Assembly: GCA_021234155.1 (NCBI GenBank)
Contig: JAJEKV010000545.1
Span: forward strand, 1-64,000
Origin: Isoetes taiwanensis
Lineage: Eukaryota > Streptophyta > Lycopodiopsida > Isoetales > Isoetaceae
Direction: 5' to 3'
DNA: 64,000 nt
Positions 46,947 to 59,799 of this stretch are shown here, in pieces. Below the pieces are notes generated by a model. The model saw only the letters and a list, made by a program, of their open reading frames with translations. It did not search any database and was not told the origin of the DNA. The position numbers were made by a program, and so were the translations under genes. The first letter of the stretch is position 1, and every line of letters begins with the position of its first letter.

Positions 46947-48302
46947 ATCGGCCGCTTGCATTCACTTTTATACGCATCCATGTGCTGTAAAAGTTGCAGC
47001 CATATGTACAAAATCTATCCTTGGTAAGTACCATATAAATGAAGGTAGTATGATATAAGAGGAGCTACAACCGAAATCCAAAAGCCAAGAGGATTTTGTG
47101 TATGGCAAGATTGGATTAGTAATCGAAGGTTGTCTCGATGATGGAGGAGGAGGTGGATAAGTTCATAGAGGCTAACCACTTTGTGATTTGTATACACAAC
47201 ACCAATGTCTCTAGTTTAGACATGTCAAACTGAATCCCATTTTCAATAATCTGTCCCTTTCTTGTGTACGTGGCACCTACATTGTCACATGCCTTCAAAG
47301 TCCTCCTCCTAGAATACTTTGACATTTTGACTTCTAGACATGCCAACCCCTTTTTTGCTTCCTTTGGACAAACCCTTAAATGGGCTCTTCAATGCTCGAT
47401 GTGTACATTAATAATGTTGTCAAATAATTGTCTGAATCATGCCGATCTGTTCATTCATGTAATATAGAAAGAGTGATGCAAAGACACAAGGTGTCGGATG
47501 GACGGATGGATCTCTAGTAGTAGTGGTAGGATGCGAAAATAAAGAAACATTGTACATGGGTCTCATACTATGAACATGGTTTGGTTGCAATAACCTTTTA
47601 CAGAATATTATGTGTAAGCTACCTATAGAACATTAGTATACCTAACATACCAAAAATAGACTGAACGTTTAAGAAAGATTTACTCATGTCGTGCCAATAG
47701 CCAAGGGCTAACATTCTAATATATTTCTGGGAACAGGAGCTGAAATTATTGTTATTCAAAAGGACCCACAAACAAGTCTTCTTACAAGGGTATCACAACA
47801 AGAGACATCTCGTTTTCGAATTGGTAACATGGGTGTTGTCAGGGGACCCACTTGAACAGACAAACGTCCATCTCTCGACACCCAAGCAAGAATCGGGCAA
47901 AGGGGGAATATGGGAAAAATTAAAAGGTTATTTCCCAAGAAGATATGAATGTTATAGATCATTGGAAGTCCTTGGAGTCGTCTGGTGCCGAGTTACCATC
48001 CAACCACCACTAGGCGAGATCGTAACTTTATCGGCGGAAATTGATCGTGCTCACCGGAGCCTGATTTAAGTAGAATTGACATATTGTCTATAACATACAT
48101 TGTACTCTTTCAAAACTCTAAGAAGGGTGGCCTGGATTGGATGGTGTGTTTGTTTCTCTTGTTTGTGCTGGATGGAAGTATCCACCCAAGCAAATTCCAT
48201 GGGCCATGGGCTAAGGTGGTCTACATTGTTCTTTAAATGATGCTTGGGCAAAACTAGAGAAATTATTAGGCAGGGGGCATATATGGTCTAGAACACCATA
48301 CC
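46947..48302. other. TBL upstream region, no gene recognised
   Basis: Holds unassigned frames, for example 47749-48069 plus (106 codons) and 47116-47346 minus (76 codons), without motifs. It should include the TBL promoter and 5' UTR; no convincing TATA box close to the ATG was found. Confidence 0.4.
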
Positions 48303-50140
48303 ATGATGATGACACTCATGAAAGATTTTCACAAGAGAGGGGTTTGGCCATGGGTATTAATGTTCATATTGGTGATCTTTTTCCTAATGTATAGTGTGGA
48401 TAAAGAAGCTAGATATGGTGTAATTTCCCTTCCTGTGGGAGAAGCCTGTCTAAGGGCATATCTCAAAGGAAAAATCATCAAATGCCAGCTTGCTCAAGGT
48501 GGTCTAGACACTGGACATGATCAGCTCTGCCAATCACTTCAAACTGACAATTCTAGTTTGCGCGAAGAAGATCAGAAACAGGATCCTCCAGTTTCTGATC
48601 ATAATTTACAAAATCCATCCCCCAAGCAGCCTAAAAAGCAACAGTTTGATTATGATATTGCTCCAAGTAAGACTATTCCTCATAGATATTTCTTTTTGGT
48701 TTTTGCACCTGTGTCAGAATCTGTGTTTCTGACCAAGTTTTCTTTGATTCTTGTGCAGGAGACTGTGATTTTTCAAAGGGAGAATGGGTTTATGATTCCA
48801 GAGGTCCTGTGTATACCAATGATACATGTCCCATGATCAGAGGCCATGAGAATTGCCTCCAGAATGGAAGGAGAAACAAGGAGTATCTGTATTACAGATG
48901 GAAGCCAGAGCAGTGCCATATTCCAAGGTTCGATGGAAAAGTATTTCTGGAATTGATGAGAAATAAAGCAGTTGCTCTTATCGGAGACTCTATAACTCAA
49001 GATCAGTTCTACTCTCTGATCTGCTCGCTGACACAGGTAATGCAGTAATGCAGGTTAAATAAAACAAAAGGAAAGTCCTTGATGGAGTGAAGTGTACAAC
49101 TGATTAGCTAAAAGACTCCATATTTCTAGATTTTAGTGACAATGCCTGAGTATGTTGTTGAACAGAGTACTGGGTTAATTTAACACAAAAGCCAAGTCTG
49201 CAAATGATTGGGTTTAATGGGGTTTAGATCAAAATTCGTGTCAATGATTGATGGGTTTTTACAGATGTAAAATTATTTCGCAATGAGGCTGAGAAATCGT
49301 GCTGTTGAGGATACGATCAGATTGGAAAGATCCTCTGTGTAGCAGGGAACTAACAGGCTACGTTTATTACAGGCATCAAAAGCGCGTCAAGTGTACAGAG
49401 ATCCGACAGAGAGGACCACGCAGTGGCATTTTCCAGCCTATTCGTTCACTCTAGCAGTGTATTGGGCTCCATTTTTGGTGTATGATACGGACCAAGAATT
49501 CAAAGGCGTTGAAGAAGGACCATATAAGCTGCAGGTTGATGTTGTAAGCAATGAGTGGTACCAAAATATGAGCAGATATGACGCCCTAGTTGTCTCAGGA
49601 GGCCAATGGTTCCTCAGGACTAATTTGCACTATTACTCCCAAGGCAACCTTGCTGCTTGTTACTATTGCCCTAATGCCACCACTGGCCTCCCAGTCAATA
49701 CCCCTTCCTATGGTTACCGACTCGCCCTCATTAAGGTCCTTGACACCCTCATGAGTGAATACAAGGGCCTCCTAGTCATGCGCACCTTCTCCCCCGATAA
49801 CTATGAAGGGGGTTTCTATGGCGTCGGTAACTGTAACCGTACCTCGCCCCTCAAACCCCATGAAGTTAAGAAGAATGAACGTGATGATGAAATTCATGAC
49901 ATTCAAGTTGATGTTCTCACCCAGCTTAACCACACTGTTGGTTCCAAGTTTGGTTCTCGAGTCAGACTGCTTGATGTTACGAGTCTCACCTATCTACGGG
50001 CGGATGGCCACCCCGATGGTATTCTTCCGAAGGACAATCTAGTCAAAGATTGCTTGCACTGGTGCATTCCTGGCCCTCCTGATACATGGAATGAACTTCT
50101 TCTTCAAGTTCTCCTCCAAGAATTCTATCAGAAATCCTAG
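48303..50140 (+). CDS. TBL: TRICHOME BIREFRINGENCE-LIKE polysaccharide O-acetyltransferase
   Basis: Three exons, GT-AG introns: 48303-48666, 48759-49036, 49373-50140; 469 aa. A short N-terminal tail is followed by one membrane segment (WVLMFILVIFFLMYSV), giving a type II Golgi anchor, then a low-complexity stem to about residue 120. PMR5N/TBL domain: DCDFSKGEWVYD, CPMIRGHENC, YYRWKPEQC, IPRFDG. The catalytic GDS is in LIGDSITQDQFYSL (Ser about 199); the second motif is DCLHWCIPGPPDTWN (Asp 440, His 443). TBL proteins O-acetylate xylan, xyloglucan, mannan or pectin; which one is not clear here. The three possible starts (48303, 48306, 48309) differ by only two residues. All joins keep the frame and the gene looks intact. 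Confidence 0.93.
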
Positions 50141-50360
50141 GAACTATCTTTCTTTATGGCTAGAAAGAAGCATCATGAAACATGAAACATGGATTCCTGT
50201 GTAAATGACCATTCTTACACCTCAAACAAATAATCTTGTTAAGGCACTTATACTTTCAAGAGATGAGTCTATTTCTATTCCATTGATTTTTTTTCATGTC
50301 ATTGTACTACTCATGTACGTGCACTTGTTATAACATACACTTTAAAACACTGCCCCTCAA

Positions 50361-50526
50361 GTTTATAGTGATCCAACGGTTGAGATCAATCTTGGCCAAT
50401 GGTATTATGAGCCATAACACATTGCTACTTCATAACATCCTAGGTTTATAGTGATCCAACGGTTGAGATCAGCCTTGGCCAATGGTATTATGAGCCATAA
50501 CACATTGCTACTTCATAACATCCTAG
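50361..50526 (+). repeat. two tandem copies of an 83-bp unit
   Basis: Copies 50361-50443 and 50444-50526 differ at two bases (GATCAATCTT against GATCAGCCTT). They lie about 220 bases after the TBL stop. Confidence 0.95.
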
Positions 50527-51315
50527 GGTGTTACTAGGATGTTATCAAATGGACAATTTAGATCAATTCTGATGGTGATCGGATGGCCCAAAACTCGCAG
50601 GGCAGTGTGGTAAGGGCAATAACGTCCTGGCCCTTGGGTGTTACTTCAAAAAACAATTTTGGGCCATCAAGATGGCTCGGGCATGCATTGCGCGCACACC
50701 CTCGCCATTTTGATGGCCCTCAAAAAAAAAAAAATTTCTGTAACACCCTTAGGCCAGGGCCTTATCTACACCATATCATCCATGTGGTGGTGATGTGCCT
50801 GAGTGGCGTTTCCTGTGGGTTTACCCATGGGTGGCCTCCGACACCTAGGAGGCTACAATATGTGTTCCATGGGATCTAAAATTCCAGGTCAATGGATAAG
50901 ACATCGCCATTTGAACAACATAAACAAGGTTCTTGGAGATAAAGAAACAAGGTAATTTCCAAGAATTTCAAGGGTCCAGTGGGCACGCAGCATATAACAC
51001 CAATAAAGCTCATTGTAGCAGCCACAATTCCATTTAATGATGGATTTTTAAAGTTGAATGTAGACAAACTAGTCTACGAGTGCACACACATCAAATTGCT
51101 CATTAGGCAACACGCAAATTAAAAAATACATCCTAAGTAGGTCTAGGACGGCTCAAGATTAGGACATATGAAGGACTTTTATGCCCTATTTAGTCCAACA
51201 TGGGGAAAACTCCAAAGTAGTATCGGGTGGATCCCATGTTGAAATACAATGTTACCTACCATCTAAAATTTCAAAAAGTATTCTTATGGGCGGAAAGAAA
51301 ATGTTTATACTACTA
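50527..51315. other. intergenic, nothing recognised
   Basis: No gene seen. The 50583-50879 frame (98 codons) has no motif and includes an A run at 50725-50737. Confidence 0.4.
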
Positions 51316-51345
51316 CTAGTAACGGGTGCCCGGCGTTGCCGGGCA
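51316..51345 (-). mobile_element. Helitron-like 3' terminus
   Basis: Read on the minus strand: perfect hairpin TGCCCGGCAACGCCGGGCA (51345-51327), then CCCGTTA and a final CTAG (51316-51319) followed by T. A GC-rich hairpin about 10 bases before a terminal CTRR, with a following host T, is the standard Helitron 3' end. The body would extend to higher coordinates. Confidence 0.7.
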
Positions 51346-52240
51346 TAGGCATAAATATGAGTTGGTGCAAAGCATTTAGTTGGATGGAATAGAGAAAAAT
51401 TAGATATTGAAAGGTACATAATGTGGTTGAATGTGGAAGTTTTGTAATGATATTAGCTAATATCTACATTTGGCACGACATCTACACCAAAGGGAATAGT
51501 TCTAAATGGATATGGCCAAATAACTCGCTACATGGCGTATAAAGCAGCATGAGTACATTCATGCCTAGCTAGGCGTTGTCGGGCTTTAGCTACCATATGT
51601 TAGATCGGGGCACATAATGTAAGTGTAAGATAAAGTCGTAAATGTGTTGACATCGCTTAGTTAAGATTGTGTTACTCGTAGTGGATTATTTATGAGGGTT
51701 TGAAAAGAAGCCAACATGGAGTTTCCCATGTTGCAATTTGATTTGAGATTGTTCCTCTATTTTGTGGTGTTGTTTTTTGTTACTTGGAAAATAAATCAAT
51801 TGTATCATTGCTCGATTATGTCTCGTCATTGCGTGAATGTGTCATTCATAGAGGGACTCATACTGTAGATGTAAAATAAAGTCCTCAGAAGTGGGTGACC
51901 TCGGTTAGTTAAGATTGCGTTAGCCAGAATGGGTTACTTGTGAGGGAATTGTTTGTTCAGCAGAACAAACCAATAGGGTTTCTTGAGTAAGGTTGTCATA
52001 TTGCGATATTTTATTTCAAGTTGTAGCATTTGTTTGAAGTGCTACAATGGTAATATGTCATGGCCATGTGTAGAGTTTAAATGGGCATTGCAAAACAATT
52101 TTACTTATAAACCAAATAGGAAACAACTTGACTCGTAGCTTTCCATGACGCAATCGCTCAACAAAGATCTGCTCAAATAAGCTAATTGCATTTGTGGCAT
52201 TTATTTGAAGCACTAAAAGGCTAATACATTATGTCCATGT
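51346..52240 (-). mobile_element. probable non-autonomous Helitron body, 5' end not found
   Basis: A decayed second copy of the terminal motif is near 51573 (GGCGTTGTCGGGC). Two diverged direct repeats lie at about 51611-51701 and 51857-51948 (shared TTAGTTAAGATTG and AATAAAGTC-like blocks). No Rep/helicase coding. The outer edge is arbitrary because no TC start could be fixed. Confidence 0.4.
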
Positions 52241-53257
52241 TGTGTATAGTTTTGAACGGGAATGGGGAAGCAACTATTGCATGCTCCTTAATACTCCATG
52301 TGCAAACTTTGCTCTGTACTAATAATGAAGCAAATTATATAACTTTTCGGGGATATAATTCCCATATTATGAACGTGTACTCTAGGCATGGCTGTTGCCA
52401 AATAAACAGCATTGAACCCGCCTTTACGGAGAAGCTTTCTATGAAAAGAGAAACATTAACTTATAATGCTCATGGACATGATTTATCACAACAGCAAAGC
52501 AGAACACGTCTCTCTAGATTCACAAATACTATGGAAAATAATCTATTTTTGAATTTGGTTTGTCCAGTTTGGTGAAAAGGTTTTTGGTTTGTCTAAAAGG
52601 TGGATTTCCTAAGGTTTAATAGTTTCATCCATTTTTCTGACAGGATAGGACTCCCATGTCCACTATGTTTTCTCCACATCTTGAACTATAACTATTTATT
52701 TCAGAGTTAGAGATTTCCTTACAAATGTAATTGATAAAAAGGAGCTCGCTCCAAGTTCCGTATGCAACTTGATCTATGTGATTGTGAAGAGCTTTTTCAA
52801 TGAAACATTTAGAAAATTTCTATTTGTATTCTTGTAATCTGGCAAGAAACATGGAGAAGGGACTGTATTGCTTCAGCAACAATGATGGGCCTTACAATGT
52901 ATAATTCCAATGCTCAGATCATATTGTTCAGCAAGGTCGTTGTAGATGCTCAGATTGATGGTTCAGATAGTTGCCTAATGCCATTGAATACATACCAAAA
53001 TGATGCCTAAGAGCCATCACGGGTCCCTGCGTCAGAAAGTAAAGTTACTCCGCTAGAAGAAAAAAATTCAAGCATGTCTTTTAGATGTTCATATACATTT
53101 ACATGATCTGAATATTCATGATCTAATTCTACATGATGTACATGTTCGTATAAATCTAACTCTACTACCATTATTGGCTTCAAAACTCGGATCCTTTATT
53201 TAAGAAATTGTCGAATCCAAAGAGAACGCAAGAAATAGGTAAAAGTTTCCTACCAAC
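52241..53257. other. intergenic, nothing recognised
   Basis: AT-rich; the plus frame 52231-52575 (114 codons) has no motif. Confidence 0.4.
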
Positions 53258-56101
53258 CTTGCTGATATGAAAGAGTAGAATGATCCTCTGTTATGCCTCG
53301 CCAAACTTGGTGGCTCATTGTCGATACATATTAATTCGCTGTGCAAAGCTTCTTGGCACGGGCGACAATTGATAGCTATCTGAATGCATACAATTGAATT
53401 CATGACAAATAGCTATCCTGGCACTACCACCAAAAATTTAGGGCTAAGTCAGAAAACAATACTTACGTATTAGAGGCAAACCTCGATTTGTCATAGATTG
53501 GACGTCCAACTTTTCTCTGCAATCACATTTGAAACACAGTAATCATGTTCTTAAGCACAACAGTTAAACAGACAATTTATCCTGGCTCTGAGAATTTTAA
53601 GTATACCACAAACAGTACTCCATATTTCATTTAAATTGGAATATGAAAAGAGAACATAACACATACTCTCACATTCAAGGTGCCACCTTCCTGTTCAGTA
53701 TTACATGTGGTTTATCCAGTTAAAAAAAGCACTTCTTAGCCATTTGATTTTGCAAATGCCAGGATTAATATAAATCTCTAGGAGACTCACATGAGTCTGT
53801 CAAGTCTAGATGGACTCCAGCTGTCAGTTGCTAAGTAACATTTAGTTGACCTTGAAATGAATAATGGTCTGCACACAGAAGAAAAGAATATGAAAAGAAG
53901 ACCCGAACTTCATCATGCAAAAAACATAAGCAAAGAACCCTAAATCATTCTCTCTTAAGGGAAACGTCTAGATATCAACAGAAAGAACAATTTCTTCTAG
54001 AAAAGGCAACCGCTGCAATGACTGCACTTGTCCAAAATGTGCTTCCAATATATTGTTGTTATATGAAGGATTCATTGGAGTGTACGCTTCATACAATAAT
54101 TTCTTTGCTGGTGATACGATGCAATATAAGATTGCAGTTATTCAACAAATAAATATAAATCAAATGTCTATGTTAACATGGCTAAAATAAAAGCAATTAT
54201 TCAATGTTTTTAGAATACATAGAAAACTGAAATATTCTCCAACTTCGTGTGGAGGTAGAGACTGAAATAGCATGCACAGAAAACTGCTATTATAAGGGGT
54301 TACCTTTGAAATAGAAAAGGCAAAGGGCACTCAGCCATGTGCATTCCTAACATCTGAGTAAGCCAGAGAAGAAAGCAACATTATAAGCCAGATAGATTAT
54401 GACAAAGATGAACTCACATGTTAACGGATAATTCGCACAATACAACTTGGTATTCGCATGAAGCCAGTCCCCTGCAAGGACAGAACTGAAAATATAAGAA
54501 TCGCAATGACCTGATGGGTAAAACCAAAAGAATAGATGAACGAAAATGGGAAAGACCTCTTTGACCTCAAAAGTTCTATCCACATGGCTACATCCAATCT
54601 ACATAGTGAAGTTCTATCAAAGCTGAAATTTAATTCACATGTGCTGCCTTTGAAAGACATGCAGAAAGAATTATGAACTTACCAGCATGTAACATATTAA
54701 CCTCTCCATCTCATGAAGAAATATTTTCAGGATCTTTGGATCTGCAAAACGAAAAAGGAACAATGAAGGAAAGACGTGTTTGCAATGCATATGCGATTAT
54801 TCTATGTGGTTTTAAAATCACGAAATTAAATGTAACTTGAACTAAATAAGGCAGAAAATGGAGTGCAATGATAGAAATAATTCAGAGCTACAAAAACGCA
54901 TATGTTAATAAATGGAAAAGTTCGATTGGAATAGCCTGGACTTCCCAACCATCAAAGATAACCTTTTAAGGATCTTGCAACATCACCCTTCAAGGAAGAA
55001 GTTGTTAAAATCCCAACCTTGCCCATTGTGCAACTTTTGCAAGCGCATAATATGCCCTAATGCAACTTCCAAATCTTGTAAAGCCCAGGTTATGAAAGAA
55101 GCAAGTATAAAGAAAAAGATACGAATTATAGGAAGCCTCATAATCCACTCAAACTACACGGCAACAACATAAGGAACAGAGGGATAGTATTATCAGTCAG
55201 ATACCTAGTTTCCTTTTTGATATAACCACAAACACTGAATCTATTAATGCTTTGCATCACTTGGCAATATGAATGTAGCCCCACGAAAAGGATAAGCTGC
55301 TATTGGATTTATAAATGCTAGAATAAACAAATTGAAAGCTCCATAAGGCTGCAATAGGAAGAAGCAAGGAATTTCTCCTTAAGAAAAAAGATAAGACAAA
55401 CACAGCATAGCATATATTTCGTGAAGAATAAGCATCCCAGCAATCATGTCATGCTTCCTGCCATGTGCAATACGATAGTTCAGAAGAAATGACTCAAGAG
55501 ATATGGTTCAGAAGACCAACGCATGTCTTTGAATGTAGCACAAAAGGACAGAGACTATAAAGAATTTGCTTAGCGAGTTGATTTCATTAGAAACAGAGAA
55601 ATCACAAACCCTAACCTGTAAATTGAAGTTGCATGCCTGATCACCACCTGTAACCTGCAGAATGTTAACAAAAGTAATCTAGAATCGGATTAAGCCATGC
55701 CCACAGAGAAAACGTCTAAAAAGCCATCCTGATTTTTGAGCACCGTAAACTTTTACCAGCAGCAAAATCCTGTTTGCAAGATCTGCTTGCAAGATGCATC
55801 ACACGGTGCAAGGTGCGTTGATAAAACGTGGCTTCCATGCCATGCTCCATACTGCCGAAACTTGGAAACGGATAATCCATCAGCTCCTAAAATTAAAATT
55901 TCCAAATCAATGCTAAACCACATTCTCAATCCCCACCCTGGCAAAACCACCGAAATCCTCAACAGAACAGAATATGGCAGGACGTCTCCATTTAGATGCA
56001 ACCTGGCATCTCAAGCATCGAACTTGGCCACACGTCTCTCATGCCGCCTAAGTTCTCTCATCCCTAATTTGGCCGCCATATCTGGAAAACCATGAAACCA
56101 T
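53258..56101 (-). other. exon-like segments on the minus strand, product unknown
   Basis: Segments with good splice contexts and at least one open frame: 55616-55654 (CTGCAG before, GTTAGG after; VTGGDQACNFNLQ), 54683-54741 (pyrimidine-rich TTTTGCAG before, GTAAGT after; PKILKIFLHEMERLICYML), and 53258-53379 (ATTCAG before, GTTGGT after; INCRPCQEALHSELICIDNE). An upstream ATG near 56085 (MAAKLGMRELRRHERRVAKF) is closed by TGA after 22 codons. I could not chain these into one frame and do not recognise a family. Either a real intron-rich gene, a non-coding transcript, or chance. Confidence 0.25.
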
Positions 56102-56109
56102 GAAAATGT

Positions 56110-57100
56110 TTCTTTTTCGATTTTTGGATGTCGGGAAAATCTTCCGGCTGCCAATAAATCTTAAACCTTAGGAAAATGACGTTAAAAAAAAACCAAAAAA
56201 GTTTTTATCAAACCGGAAAATCCAAATTTAAACAATAGATATATATTTTGGCATAGCAATATTATAAATGATGATTGCAACTTGGGTGGCGAATGGAGTT
56301 TTGTGCATTGCCATAAAATGTGTAAGAATGGGTTTTTGTGGATGGTCACAAGATGGGTAAAAGAAAACTAGATAACACATGTCACAGCATGTCGAACTTG
56401 TTGGCTACATTCACATGGCCAGGAGGACCAGAGACAACTAAGTGCACTTCCACATAGTTCACATGTGGGCCTTTAGTTGTTGATATGTCATTAGCCCCTC
56501 TTCTCTTTTGATTGTCTTTACTTACTTCACATTGCCTTATTGTGCACAATTACTTGCATTTGATTTACTCTCATTTTTCATTTTCTTACTATCAAGGAAA
56601 AAGTGTGGGTGTAGTTCTCTAAATCACCTTTAGAAGAATCATTCTATTCTATTCTAATTTTTAGAAGAATGTATCCTTCTTTAATGCTAGGAATGATAAG
56701 AACCAAGTGAATGAATGGATCAAAACCTTTAGGACATAGTCCTATGTTTAGTTAAGACTTTAGATTGCAATAATTTAAAGATGGATATTTTTAGGTAAAA
56801 GGCAATGTCTATAAAGCAAAGTTAAATTCATAAGAAAATTTATCAAAACCATTTTTATATTGTAGTAATGAAGGTCACTCATCATATTCTCAAAATGATG
56901 CCTCGAGTCATTGATGTTTACAATTTCAATAATATTTATTTCTTATTAAACTAGAATAAAGTACATCAATTTAAATATGAAAGTGCACCAAAAGTAGTTC
57001 GTTTTTCGTAAGTACACTCAATAAACAATGCACTTCAATTTAACTTACCTCAATTTTTATTGTCTAATATATAAGCATTTGCACATAGGTACTCACATGT
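56110..57100. other. intergenic, nothing recognised
   Basis: Low-GC DNA with short repeats only. Confidence 0.4.
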
Positions 57101-57105
57101 CAGAT

Positions 57106-57343
57106 GGGATAAAAACATTGTCCATTCTCCACTTGAGTAGATAAAAAATGACACAGTGCCTCCTTTTGCACAATTCTATAATACACCCTTGCCAATTGTC
57201 ACAATTGGACAAAGGTATGCCATCGAGGATAAAAAGCTTGTCCATATCATCTATACTCCACTTTATTAGATCAAAAATGACACACTAACTCCTTTTGCAT
57301 ATTTCTATAGTACATCGCTATGAGTTGTCAAAGTAGGACAAAG
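57106..57343 (+). repeat. two tandem, diverged copies of a roughly 119-bp unit
   Basis: Copies start at 57106 and 57225. Shared in order: GGATAAAAA, TTGTCCAT, CTCCACTT, AAAAATGACACA, CTCCTTTTGCA, TTCTATA and GGACAAAG. Confidence 0.75.
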
Positions 57344-57349
57344 AGTTTG

Positions 57350-59660
57350 GACAAAACTACTGCTCAGCATTATTGCTAGCACATATCACATCACAAACAA
57401 AATGTTCCGAACAAGATGTGTGATGAGCAATTTGTTGGCCATAAATAGGGCAAAATACTTGGGGTGACTTTTTAAAGATATGCGATTCACATATCACAAT
57501 ATCACGAGTCCATGATCATGTGAAATTCTATGAGTTGACTTTTCCACAAGAAAGAAGACTAAATGTCAAAACAAATAAGGTCTTTGTGATGCCTTTAGTG
57601 TTGTGTTCATCATGGTTGTAAGTCCATACATCTGATGGATACCATCAACACATGCTTCATAGTTTAGAATGTATTTTGTATGATACCATCTTCTCCACAA
57701 AGAATCTCCTTACGATCAGAGTGTGAAGGGCACAAATGTGACCACCATGAACAATTTGTGCCCCTAGTATTTGCATGATGGAGGAGATGGATTACTATTT
57801 TGTCTCGAATCATAAGCATTTTACAATTTTTTTTCCCGCATATGGATGGAGAAGAGATAGACATGTAGGATACGAATGTTGTATCGTTTATAGAAACATA
57901 TCTTTTCAATGTCTTGTCTTATCCATGCAGACGTTAATTTGTTAACATGTTGTTAGTGCATGTCTTATCACTGTTGATACTAATGCGCCATTGGACCAAA
58001 CGCATTGTTAAGTTAATCGTATGCCAATAATCTGTATGTTGCATCATCAGGATCATTCTATGTGATGTAAAATGTGAGAGTAATTCTATCTAAGAGCTTT
58101 CCCCCATTATCTCTGATGTGAGCAACACATTTTAATCAAGGTGCTACAACTACTGTTGATCTTAATTCTGCAGATTTTTATACTCAAGAAAGACAAGCTT
58201 TTGAGTATTTGGATGCTTAGCCACATTCTCAAAGTTGTTGGGAGCGATTAGAACCTGATGCATATGACGTGTTTAGTAACCTGTATCAATCTAGCACCTG
58301 AGATGGGATTTTGGAACCTTTAATCCATGGTTTTGGGGCCCGTTGTCCTACCGACCAAGAGGTAATGACATGTATCAGGATAGGAAGAACGAGAACATTG
58401 GAGCTATCTCGAGTCAAAGAAGCCATATGCAATCTCAGACTCGCAATTGATCACTTTGTTGTCTTATATGCATATGTACAAGAATATGACACGTTTCTAC
58501 AGTAGTGGTTTGGGGTGGCGCAAGTTCAAATCGACTGGATTGGAGCTGGACATGGCTGGAGTAAGGAGTAGCAACTTGGATTTATGATGCTATTTCCAAC
58601 ATTTTTACCATGTCTCGTAAAACTACATAGTCAACTATACATTATGCAAGAGAACATGGCCAAATCTAAGATTGTAAAGCAGCTATTTTTAGGCACCCTC
58701 ATAAGTTACTATTATGAAAAGAAAGTATTTGAGGCCTATGATTGGACTTGAACGATGAGGTGGTGATCATGCTAGTTGACCAGTCATCTGAAAGAAGTTA
58801 CTATGTGATATAATTTTATTTTAGGCCTGAGGTCATCAATATTAAATAGTCAACAACCATTGGTTAACCAAGGGTAACTCCCTTACCAAGTGGTTAACCA
58901 AAATGAGTAGTGCACTATAATAAAAGGGCATATTAAAATTTGCCATGCACAATTAAGGGCAACTCAAGATCTGCACTTAAAAAAACAAGGTGTTGCGCAC
59001 GACGGGTTGCCCTCTGGTGGCCCAAAGGTGTGTTTTCATGTTTCTTGTCGTCGTTTCGTTTTCATGGTTCTTGTTAGATCATTTCATGTGTCAGGGCTTA
59101 TTAATGGTTTGAATGGGGGTTTTGTTTTGTTTTCTTTTGTTTATGAATTGTATATGGACCAAGAAGAGGCTTGCGAAGCTCAGTGCCTAGAGCAATTGGG
59201 ATTAATTATGTTCTTTGTCTAAAACACATTAGCCATTCATGAAGAATGCTTCGTGTAGTTACATCAGTAATGGAAATTGTGCAGGCCCATGTATTTTACA
59301 TACTGCATGAGAAAAATTGTCGAACTATCTACATCAAGCATATAGTATCTCAGAAAGGCTGGGAACAAAACGAAATGTTCAAAAGGCACAATAACAATCT
59401 TATTGTGGCGAAGATGCAGTTTTCTGTGGTGCATAGAGGAACAAAAATTTGTACTTATTCTTTATTATAAAAATTCATGATATGGCATGCAATGCTCAGA
59501 CACAGTAACTGAGGGAGAGAGAAGCACTAAATATTTACTTGATGTTCAGAGGAATATATATGCGAAGGTAAATATCAATCTGCCAAAGCTGAAATTCAAT
59601 TCCATCTTTTGACGAATACATGATGATAGCCTTGTATCTTTGTATAAGGATGTAAAATGA
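57350..59660. other. intergenic, nothing recognised
   Basis: Short frames without motifs on both strands; no repeats of note apart from TGGTTAACCA palindromes near 58862 and 58891. Confidence 0.4.
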
Positions 59661-59669
59661 TATACTCAC

Positions 59670-59757
59670 CTCAAGCATTGTGGCCATCACGAGAAGAAAA
59701 AAAATGAGGTCCAGAAAATCGCTTGCACATTTTCCAGGTCTGAGTCGGAGAATTAAC
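59670..59757 (-). other. exon-like segment, minus strand
   Basis: Bounded by GGGCAG upstream and CTTGAG|GTGAGT downstream; open for 29 codons (VNSPTQTWKMCKRFSG, then HFFLLVMATMLE). No family recognised. It may belong with other minus-strand exon-like pieces at 53-56 kb and 62-63 kb. Confidence 0.2.
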
Positions 59758-59799
59758 CTGCCCTTGTAACAAATTGTCCTTTGCTTCACACCAGCTTAG

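Noticed and set aside
47749-48069. 106-codon plus frame upstream of TBL
   Set aside because: No motif and no splice link to TBL; insufficient to call a gene.
57106-57343. CRISPR-like or regulated repeat array
   Set aside because: Only two diverged copies; an ordinary old tandem duplication in a plant genome.
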